This document shows, in pieces, positions 1 through 6,278 of a stretch of DNA of 29,099 nucleotides (the stretch's first letter is position 1; each line of letters begins with the position of its first letter). Under the pieces are notes generated by a model. It was not told where the DNA came from, made no database searches, and saw only the letters and a program-made list of their open reading frames with translations. Both the position numbers and the translations under genes were made by a program. This DNA is from an uncultured Oscillospiraceae bacterium. Its GTDB lineage: Bacteria > Bacillota > Clostridia > Oscillospirales > Ruminococcaceae. The stretch lies in NCBI GenBank assembly GCA_910579125.1, contig CAJTTH010000030.1:1-29099 (forward strand). Reading direction: 5' to 3'.

Positions 1-1
1 T

Positions 2-61
2 CATATTTCCGAGCTTATAGGAAAAGCAGAACGTCTCGTGGACATTTTCGGTGGTAATTAA
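2..61 (+). CDS. 3' end of an unidentified gene
   Basis: An open frame enters from the left edge and stops at TAA, giving the last 19 residues (HISELIGKAERLVDIFGGN). The composition is protein-like, with a short amphipathic helix. The other frames in this stretch read less plausibly. Too little is present to name the family. It lies 64 nt upstream of the DUF554 stub and may once have been cotranscribed with it. Confidence 0.45.
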   Translation, partial: HISELIGKAERLVDIFGGN

Positions 62-125
62 CTGCAAAGGCACGCTCGAAACAAAACGTGAAATACCATT
101 TTAATTAAAATTTTCAGAGGTAAAA

Positions 126-200
126 ATGACAGGTCTCGGAACGCTGATAAACTGTGTCGGAATAATTCTCGGCGGTCCTTCGATACTCGCAATGATTTGA
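126..200 (+). pseudogene. N-terminal stub of a DUF554 (YdfK-like) membrane protein gene
   Basis: An ATG with an AGAGG ribosome-binding site at 116-120 opens a 24-codon frame whose first residues are MTGLGTLINCVGIILGG. This matches the conserved start of DUF554 family membrane proteins (M-x-G-L-G-T-L-I-N-...-G-G), as I recall that family. The intact proteins have about 220-240 residues and several membrane helices. Here the similarity ends after Gly-Gly and a TGA follows seven codons later. No further DUF554-like sequence is visible before the next promoter. The simplest reading is a gene that lost everything after its first 17 codons by deletion, with its start signals left in place. The rest of the 250-bp gap (62-125 and 201-247) holds nothing recognisable. 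Confidence 0.6.
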
Positions 201-247
201 TAATTACTATCGTGATGATCTTTTCGCTTTAAGGGATTTTTTAGGTA

Positions 248-276
248 TTTACAAATCGGATTTTATATGTTATAAT
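248..276 (+). promoter_or_regulatory. Sigma-A-type promoter of the lipoprotein pair
   Basis: TTTACA (248-253) and TATAAT (271-276) are separated by 17 bp. They lie 41 bp upstream of the first lipoprotein start. Confidence 0.75.
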
Positions 277-317
277 ATAGTTATAACCTGTTTTATCTGT
301 TGTTAAGGAGAATTACT

Positions 318-1391
318 ATGAAAAAAATACTTGCGGCGCTGCTTTCGACAATTGTTGTTTTATCGGCTGCGGGCTGCAATAGCGGAGAAAGCGTAAGCAG
401 CGGCTCTTCCGCGGCTGACAGCGATGTTTTCGCTGAGCAAACGACTAGCGCGCCGCAAAGCTCGGACGGCAGTTCCTCAAGCGTTACGCCGCCCGTTTCC
501 TCGGAGAGCTCGCCGTCCGCGTCGGCTTCAACATCATCGGCGAGCACAGCATCATCAAATTCCGAAAGCGGCGGTTCGATCGTACCAAGCAGCACGAACC
601 CCGAACAGACGAGCGCGGTTTCCTCATCGGAAACGACCTCGACAGCTCCGCCGCCACCCGAGGTTCACGAACACAAATACGAAACGCAGACGTTTGCCCC
701 CTCTTGTGAGAATGGCGGCTACACCCTTTACAGCTGTTCCTGCGGTATTTCCTACACCGACGACTATGTTCCGGCTTTGGGGCACGACCTTGAGCAGACC
801 GTAGTTGCCCCGACCTGCACTGCCGGCGGATACACCCGATATACCTGTCTGCGTTGCGATTTGCAGTATTCCGCCGATGAGACCGCCGCAAGGGGGCACA
901 GTTGGGGCAATTGGACAACGCGCATGGAACCCACGTCGTCCTCCGAGGGCGAGGAGGTGTCGGTGTGCTCCGCGTGCGGCGAGGAGCAGCGACGCTCAAT
1001 TCCAAGGCTTAATGATTTCAGCTCATATGCTTCCTCTGTTGTTGAACTTGTGAACGCCGAGCGTGCAAAAGCAGGATTATCGCCGCTTGCCGAAAACGGC
1101 AGCCTGAACGATTTTGCGCAGCTTCGCAGCAGTGAGCTGGTGAACGATTTCGCGCATAAGCGTCCCGACGGTTCAAGACCGCTCGACTATGTTATGGGAA
1201 TGGACGGCGTACACAGAGCGGGTGAGAATATCGCAATGGGTCAGACTTCTCCCGAGGACGTCATGAACGCGTGGATGAACTCGGAGGGACACCGCGAGAA
1301 TATTTTAAAATCGGATTTCACCATGATAGGCGTTGGCTGCTATGAATACGACGGCAAACTTTACTGGACGCAAATATTTGCGGGCAAGTAA
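318..1391 (+). CDS. Secreted lipoprotein with Cys-rich modules and a CAP/SCP (YkwD-like) domain
   Basis: The protein has 357 residues. An upstream in-frame ATG exists at 300, but AAGGAG at 305-310 and the signal peptide favour 318. Residues 1-20 form a lipoprotein signal with the lipid-accepting Cys at position 20 (SAAGC). A Ser/Thr/Pro linker of about 100 residues follows. Residues about 118-225 hold two or three Cys-rich modules of the type P-[TS]-C-x(3)-G-[YG]-T-x-Y-[TS]-C-x-C-G, with conserved GH pairs. These resemble repeats common in clostridial surface proteins and could bind metal. Residues 235-357 are a CAP domain with NAERAKAGL, a FAHKRPDG His, GENIA, and GHRENIL (His325, Glu327). 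Bacterial CAP proteins are extracytoplasmic, but their activity is mostly unknown. It probably forms one transcript with the SGNH lipoprotein 27 nt downstream. Confidence 0.85.
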   Translation: MKKILAALLSTIVVLSAAGCNSGESVSSGSSAADSDVFAEQTTSAPQSSDGSSSSVTPPVSSESSPSASASTSSASTASSNSESGGSIVPSSTNPEQTSAVSSSETTSTAPPPPEVHEHKYETQTFAPSCENGGYTLYSCSCGISYTDDYVPALGHDLEQTVVAPTCTAGGYTRYTCLRCDLQYSADETAARGHSWGNWTTRMEPTSSSEGEEVSVCSACGEEQRRSIPRLNDFSSYASSVVELVNAERAKAGLSPLAENGSLNDFAQLRSSELVNDFAHKRPDGSRPLDYVMGMDGVHRAGENIAMGQTSPEDVMNAWMNSEGHRENILKSDFTMIGVGCYEYDGKLYWTQIFAGK

Positions 1392-1418
1392 TTCAAATCA
1401 ATATAAAGGAGAATGACT

Positions 1419-2705
1419 ATGAAGAAAATACTTTCAGCGGTGCTTGCGGCGGCTTTGGTTCTGTCGCTGACGGCTTGCGTAAACGGCGGAACGTCCGATA
1501 ATACTTCGCCGAGCGAAGCAACAAGCATAATTACCGACAACAGCACAGAGGACAGCGATGCTCCGAGCGAACCGGAAAACTCCGAGATCGACTATTCCAA
1601 GCTCTCGGAGGAGGAGATTTACAATCTAATGGTAGAACGTTCTTTGATGACAACTGGCGATATGACGCGAATGGCGAACGTACTTAAAAAAGCGGAAAAC
1701 GGCGAGGAGATCACGGTTGCGTATATCGGCGGCTCGATAACCGAGGGTCTTACCGTTGCTCCTGCAAATCCCGAGCTTTGCTGGGCTAATTTGTCCTACG
1801 AGTGGCTGTGCGGAAAGTACCCTAACACTAAAATAAACTATGTGAACGCGGGGCTTTCCGGTACTCCGTCCATACTCGGCAATGTTCGTCTGGAGCGTGA
1901 CGTTCTGGCGCATGACCCCGACATTTGCTTTGTGGAATTCGCGGTAAACGACGGCATGGAAAGCAAGTACCGCAACAGCTACGAGAGCCTTGTGCGCACG
2001 CTGCTTTCGCAGGAGAATGATATGGCGGTCGTGCTGCTGTTTACGGTGATAAAGAGCGGTCACACCTGCCAGCCGCACATGAGCGAGATCGGCAATAATT
2101 ACGGGCTGCCGATGATAAGCGAACCCGATTCGCTCGGTGTTGAGTTCGCGGAGGGCAGAATGGCGTGGGAGGATTATTCCGATGACGAGAGCCACCCTAA
2201 TGTGCGTGGTCACGAGATAGTCCGCGATTTTGTGGCGCATTACTTTGAAGCGGTAATGGAGAAGCTCGATGAGAACGTCGGCACGGTCGACAGAACGCTC
2301 CCCGCACCAAAATACAGCGACAGATTTGTCAATATGCATTTTGCCGACAGCGAAACGCTTGAACCCGAGCTTGTCGGTTTTGTGGAGAACGATACACATT
2401 CCGCGTTCCACAACGGCTGGATGTACCGCGGCAGCGACGGTGCTTCGCTGAAGTTCACGATAAACTGCAAGTCGCTGGAGCTGATCTACAAGGCGAACAA
2501 TCTGGCGTCGTATGCAATGGCGGATATTTATGTCGACGGCGAGAAGAAGGCGGCGGTAAATTCCAATCAGTCCGACGGCTGGAACAATCCCGTAACCGCG
2601 CTGATAATCGACAATGACGAGGTCGCGGAGCATACCGTCGAGATCAAGGTCGAGGGCGGCGAGCCGCATTATTTCGCGGTTCTCGGTTTCGGCTACTGCG
2701 ATTAA
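1419..2705 (+). CDS. SGNH/GDSL-hydrolase lipoprotein (putative carbohydrate esterase)
   Basis: The protein has 428 residues. I chose 1419 over the ATG at 1413 because AAGGAG (1406-1411) is better spaced to it and the product then starts MKKILSAV like its neighbour. The lipobox is LTAC with Cys20, so the protein should be anchored outside the membrane. An acidic Ser/Glu-rich linker leads to an SGNH hydrolase core: block I IGGSITEG (Ser106), a Gly at LSGTPS, block III AVND (Asn177) and the DxxH block V DESH (Asp256, His259). The Ser-Asp-His set is therefore complete. Residues about 300-428 are a predicted beta-rich accessory domain. Relatives remove acetyl groups from polysaccharides, but the substrate cannot be read here. 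It is followed by a strong terminator. Confidence 0.85.
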   Translation: MKKILSAVLAAALVLSLTACVNGGTSDNTSPSEATSIITDNSTEDSDAPSEPENSEIDYSKLSEEEIYNLMVERSLMTTGDMTRMANVLKKAENGEEITVAYIGGSITEGLTVAPANPELCWANLSYEWLCGKYPNTKINYVNAGLSGTPSILGNVRLERDVLAHDPDICFVEFAVNDGMESKYRNSYESLVRTLLSQENDMAVVLLFTVIKSGHTCQPHMSEIGNNYGLPMISEPDSLGVEFAEGRMAWEDYSDDESHPNVRGHEIVRDFVAHYFEAVMEKLDENVGTVDRTLPAPKYSDRFVNMHFADSETLEPELVGFVENDTHSAFHNGWMYRGSDGASLKFTINCKSLELIYKANNLASYAMADIYVDGEKKAAVNSNQSDGWNNPVTALIIDNDEVAEHTVEIKVEGGEPHYFAVLGFGYCD

Positions 2706-2723
2706 CACTCAATTTAATTATGG

Positions 2724-2757
2724 TCTGCAAGAGTTTTCCGCTCTTGCAGATTTTTTT
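2724..2757 (+). terminator. Rho-independent terminator after the SGNH lipoprotein gene
   Basis: A perfect 10-bp stem (TCTGCAAGAG with CTCTTGCAGA) and a 7-nt loop are followed by seven T residues and a further T-rich stretch. It begins 19 nt after the stop codon. Confidence 0.9.
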
Positions 2758-2776
2758 ATTTTTTATCGCAGACCTA

Positions 2777-2805
2777 TTGACAAACCTAAAAGTTTGTGCT
2801 ATAAT
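2777..2805 (+). promoter_or_regulatory. Consensus sigma-A promoter of the ABC transporter operon
   Basis: Exact TTGACA (2777-2782) and TATAAT (2800-2805) hexamers are 17 bp apart. A promoter this strong, followed directly by an inverted repeat, suggests control by repression. Confidence 0.9.
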
Positions 2806-2844
2806 AACTGTATTACAACGAGTGATACATGGTAATACAGTTAT
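2804..2844. promoter_or_regulatory. Long-spaced inverted repeat, probable operator of the GntR/YtrA-type repressor
   Basis: ATAACTGTATTAC (2804-2816) and its exact reverse complement GTAATACAGTTAT (2832-2844) are separated by 15 bp. The left arm overlaps the end of the -10 box and the repeat covers the expected transcription start. YtrA-subfamily GntR repressors are known to use widely spaced half-sites, and the regulator gene follows directly. Autorepression is the natural reading. A 13-bp stem of the leader RNA is an alternative, but no T run follows it. Confidence 0.8.
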
Positions 2845-2878
2845 GATGTATATGTACTTAACGATAAATGAGGTGCTT

Positions 2879-3244
2879 ATGTTTACAATGCGATTGGAGG
2901 GCGGAGCGCCCATCTATGAACAGCTTGAACGGCGGATAACAGAGCTTATTCTCAACGGAGAAATGGCGGAGGGCGAAAGGCTCCCCGCGGTCCGCGAGAT
3001 AGCGAAGCAACTGTCGATAAACCCCAACACCGTCCAAAAAACCTACGCAAGTCTCGAGGCGCAAGGACTGATCTACTCTATCCCCGCAAAGGGGAGCTAT
3101 GTCGCGGAGCGCGGCAAATATCTGAACGCAGTGCGCGCACGCAGCGCGGAAGCGTTTAAACAGGCGGTCTCACAGGCTCTGAAACAGGGTCTGGAGAAGT
3201 CCGACCTTATAAAAATTATCGAAGAATATTCCGAGGAGGAATAG
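2879..3244 (+). CDS. GntR-family (YtrA subfamily) transcriptional repressor
   Basis: The protein has 121 residues, the usual size of the YtrA subfamily: a winged helix-turn-helix and a short helical tail with no large effector domain. Residues about 10-75 carry the GntR signature: PIYEQLERRI, then EGERLPAVREIAKQLSINPN, then TVQKTYASLEAQGLI and the wing segment GSYVA. The frame stays open upstream to 2720, but that stretch contains the promoter and operator. The start at 2879 follows GAGGTG with rather short spacing, and ATG 2888 (MRLEGG) is a possible alternative. It is the first gene of an operon with two permeases and an ATPase, the typical place for YtrA-type regulators, which control their own ABC transporter, often in response to envelope stress. 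Confidence 0.88.
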   Translation: MFTMRLEGGAPIYEQLERRITELILNGEMAEGERLPAVREIAKQLSINPNTVQKTYASLEAQGLIYSIPAKGSYVAERGKYLNAVRARSAEAFKQAVSQALKQGLEKSDLIKIIEEYSEEE

Positions 3245-3256
3245 GGGAGGTACACG

Positions 3257-5371
3257 ATGAAAAAGAGCTTTTTCGGGAAGTATTTTCTGTATAAGCTGAA
3301 GAACTTTTGCGGAGTGGCGGTCGCGGCTGCCACGATGAATTTTGCCGCACTTGTGCTGCCGGTGCTTTTTTATTACGGTGCTATGTCGAAAGCGTATATG
3401 CTGCTTCAATCATACGGCTATGAATACCTCTATTTTAAGGAAATACCTGTGTTCATACCGCTTTGCGCAGTCGCCGCAGCGACGGTAATGCTTACAATAA
3501 CGTCCGCCTTAAGCTTTAAGTACTACAACAACCGTGCGGCAATGGACACGCTTGGTTGTCTGCCGCTGAATTACAGAGAGCGCTTCTGCGGCGATTTTCT
3601 GGGCGGACTTACGGCAAATCTTATATCGTTTATACCGTTCGCAGCGGTCGGCACGGTTATTGTCGCGATAATGCAGAACACGGTCGTAAAGGATATGCAG
3701 GCGGCACTCTGGGAGAATTTGGAACTGGAGTATATTTTTTCGGATATAAAGGACAATTTCTTGAAAGCATATGCGGGGTTTGTTCTGCTGCTGCTTTTGG
3801 GATATATCGGAACGTATGTTATTTCGACGTTCGTGACATCATGCTGCGGCAGAGTCGGCAGCTCGATCTTCTACTCGGTCATCGCGCTTGTGGTTCCTGC
3901 AGGTATCGTTTCGACGTTCGGGACTTGCGTCCTTAACGGCGCGGTCGGCATTATCGTCGATGAGGAGATCGGAAATCTGCTTATGCCGATAGCTCCGGCG
4001 GGTATGTGGTTGGGCACGGGAATGAAGAGTATAACGGAATACAGTTATATAGCCACGCTTGCGTACATTGTTGACAATCCCGTTCATATTGTGAAGGCGT
4101 TTCTGATCATTGCCGCTTTCTTCGTTGGCGCGTATTTTCTCGGCAAGCACAGAAAAGCGGAACGCGTCGACCGCGACTTCGTTTACAGTGGAGCGTATCA
4201 TGTTATCGCGCTGGCGCTTTCGGCGACTATCATCGGCTTTTACTTTGTCGTCTCGCCCGAAAACTCGGCGGCGTTTAAGTCGGGCGACGCGCAGAAGATC
4301 GTCACCTCGATAGCGCTTGGGCTTATCATTTACGTTGTAATGGAGCTTGTCCACACGCGAAACGCGAAAAGACTCCCGATGTCTCTGTTAAGATACTCGG
4401 TGCTGTACACGGTATGCATCGGGTTTCTGTTTATCGCGGATATGACGGACGGTTTTGGTATATCGGAAAAGCTCCCCGATAAAAGCAATATTTCGTCAGT
4501 CGAGGTCGAAGGCTCCCTCTTTTACAGTCCTGACGGAGTGCCGTTTGTTTACCGCTCCGAAGCCGCCGTTGATACGATACTTTCCGGGCACGAAAATCTT
4601 ATCCAAAACCGCGGCAGCCTGAAAACGGGCGAAACGGTAAGCATAAGCTACCGGTTGAACAACGGCTCGGAGCTGCGGCGGCAGTATTCGTCACAGGACG
4701 ATATGGGCAGAGAACTTCTCGCGGCGTTCAGCGGCGAGGTGAAGAAAAACGAGGTTTCCGAGGGCGGACTGGGCTTTATCGACGACCCGCGCTATGACGA
4801 GCTTGTTAATATATCGTGTGAGATGCACAGCAATTACACCGACGGCGATTGGGAAATGAATTATATCAGACCCGAGGCGGGCACGGAGCTGTTTGAGGCG
4901 TTGAAGTACGATCTGCTCAACAACTATGAACCACTCGAACCTTCGAACATAATCACCGTTACGATATCCTACAAGCTGAACGGCGCGGCAAGAGAGGCGA
5001 CATATTCTGTGAAAGACAATTTTGAAAAAACTATCGCCGTAATTGAAAATAACCTCGTTGACGGTGCTCCCGACGTTGCGGAAGATGACATTTGGTATTA
5101 CATTCATTATAAACCAGGCGCAAACGCGGAAACACCGCTCATTTCCTCGCTTTCGCTCAGCCTGGAGAGTTCCGACGAAAGCGCGTCGGCAAAGGCGGTA
5201 ACGCAATATATCGCGGAAAGGAAGGACACTCCTAAAGAGGAGCGGTCGGAGCACTGGACGATAATAAGCGATTCGCAGCAATACAAGGAATTCTGCGTGA
5301 GGAAAACCGACGAGCGCGCTATGCTCAAGGCGGTATTGAATGCCGTAAAAGAAATGATACGGTCGGAGTAA
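3257..5371 (+). CDS. Large ABC-transporter permease, paralogue 1
   Basis: The protein has 704 residues and starts 12 nt after the regulator, with AGGGGAGG upstream of the ATG. Residues 1-400 contain about nine hydrophobic segments (near 17-45, 60-83, 112-138, 165-190, 198-232, 272-292, 310-335, 349-366 and 377-397). After these comes a soluble, mixed-charge domain of about 300 residues. A conserved cytoplasmic-type segment DTLGCLPLNYRERFCGDF recurs almost unchanged in the downstream permease (DTLGVLPLSHRERFWGDF), and both begin with a (K/R)SFFGKY(F/L)LY motif. The two are therefore diverged paralogues that probably pair in one transporter with the ATPase between them. It resembles the ABC-2-like permeases encoded beside YtrA/YtrB systems. 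I recall a DUF6449-like C-terminal region in such proteins but cannot confirm it. The substrate is unknown. Confidence 0.75.
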   Translation: MKKSFFGKYFLYKLKNFCGVAVAAATMNFAALVLPVLFYYGAMSKAYMLLQSYGYEYLYFKEIPVFIPLCAVAAATVMLTITSALSFKYYNNRAAMDTLGCLPLNYRERFCGDFLGGLTANLISFIPFAAVGTVIVAIMQNTVVKDMQAALWENLELEYIFSDIKDNFLKAYAGFVLLLLLGYIGTYVISTFVTSCCGRVGSSIFYSVIALVVPAGIVSTFGTCVLNGAVGIIVDEEIGNLLMPIAPAGMWLGTGMKSITEYSYIATLAYIVDNPVHIVKAFLIIAAFFVGAYFLGKHRKAERVDRDFVYSGAYHVIALALSATIIGFYFVVSPENSAAFKSGDAQKIVTSIALGLIIYVVMELVHTRNAKRLPMSLLRYSVLYTVCIGFLFIADMTDGFGISEKLPDKSNISSVEVEGSLFYSPDGVPFVYRSEAAVDTILSGHENLIQNRGSLKTGETVSISYRLNNGSELRRQYSSQDDMGRELLAAFSGEVKKNEVSEGGLGFIDDPRYDELVNISCEMHSNYTDGDWEMNYIRPEAGTELFEALKYDLLNNYEPLEPSNIITVTISYKLNGAAREATYSVKDNFEKTIAVIENNLVDGAPDVAEDDIWYYIHYKPGANAETPLISSLSLSLESSDESASAKAVTQYIAERKDTPKEERSEHWTIISDSQQYKEFCVRKTDERAMLKAVLNAVKEMIRSE

Positions 5372-5381
5372 GGAGTTTGCT

Positions 5382-6278
5382 ATGATAAAATTTGATAATG
5401 TTACAAAGGATTTTGACGGTTTTAAGGTGTTGGAAAATTTTTCGCTGGAGATACAAAAGGGTACGGCATACGGACTTCTCGGCACTAACGGCGCGGGAAA
5501 ATCCACACTGCTGCGGCTGCTCTCGGGCATTTACAAGGCGGATAAGGGCAGCGTTACGGTAGGCGGACAGCCCGTTTATGACAACGTTTCCGTAAAGCAG
5601 AAGCTGCTGCTGATAAGCGACGAGACCGCGCAGTTCCACAATATGAGCCTAAAGCAGATGAGGAAGTTCTACAAGACGTTCTACCCGAAATTCTCCGATG
5701 AGACATTTGACCGTCTGCACGCGATAATCGGACTGCCTATTGACAAAAAGCTCGCGGGCTTTTCAAAGGGAATGAAACGCCAAGCGGCGGTAATATGCGG
5801 AATTGCGGCATCGCCAGAATATCTGCTGCTTGACGAGGCTTTTGACGGACTTGACCCCGCAATGCGCATTGCCGTAAAGAAAATGCTTATCGACGCTATG
5901 TGCGACAGTGAAATGACGATCGTCATATCATCGCATAACTTAAAGGAGATCGAGGAGTTCTGCGATACGGTAGGGCTGCTGCACGACGGAAAAATGGTAT
6001 TCAACCGAGCTCTGGACGTTCTTAAAGGGAATATCCACAAGGTTCAGTGTTCGTTTGAGGAGATCCCCGCAAAGGAGGATTTCCCTGAGTTGGATATTTT
6101 GCTTATCGAGCATAACAACGGTCTTACGAATATCATAGCACGCGGTGACGCGGACAGAACTATCGAGATCGTCCGCACCAAAGAGCCCGGCTTCTGCGAT
6201 CTTATCCCGCTTTCGCTTGAGGAAATATTCATATATGAAATGGAGGCGTTGGAGTATGACAGAACAAAGCTCATGTAA
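5382..6278 (+). CDS. ABC transporter ATP-binding protein (YtrB/EcsA-like)
   Basis: The protein has 298 residues: a nucleotide-binding domain (about 1-210) and a C-terminal extension of about 85 residues. Walker A is GTNGAGKST (34-42). The signature is the variant FSKGMKRQ (from 127) in place of LSGGQ. Walker B is LLLDEAFDGLD (148-158) and the switch His is His185 in SSHNLKE. At the Q-loop position an acidic stretch (ISDETAQF) replaces the usual Gln, as is common in the YtrB-like group. The start has AAGGAG 10 nt after the first permease. The 3' end overlaps the second permease gene by 23 nt, so translation of the two is coupled. It powers a transporter formed with one or both flanking permeases. 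Confidence 0.92.
   Translation: MIKFDNVTKDFDGFKVLENFSLEIQKGTAYGLLGTNGAGKSTLLRLLSGIYKADKGSVTVGGQPVYDNVSVKQKLLLISDETAQFHNMSLKQMRKFYKTFYPKFSDETFDRLHAIIGLPIDKKLAGFSKGMKRQAAVICGIAASPEYLLLDEAFDGLDPAMRIAVKKMLIDAMCDSEMTIVISSHNLKEIEEFCDTVGLLHDGKMVFNRALDVLKGNIHKVQCSFEEIPAKEDFPELDILLIEHNNGLTNIIARGDADRTIEIVRTKEPGFCDLIPLSLEEIFIYEMEALEYDRTKLM

Noticed and set aside
300..317. Earlier start for the CAP lipoprotein at 300
   Set aside because: AAGGAG lies inside this extension, and the signal peptide begins naturally at 318.
1626..2708. A 360-codon open frame antisense to the SGNH lipoprotein gene
   Set aside because: The plus strand has signal peptide, lipobox and catalytic motifs. The antisense frame has no ribosome-binding site or recognisable domain and follows from codon bias.
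4691..5530. A 279-codon minus-strand frame across the first permease and the ATPase
   Set aside because: It runs over the junction of two well-supported genes and has no family features. It is a shadow frame.
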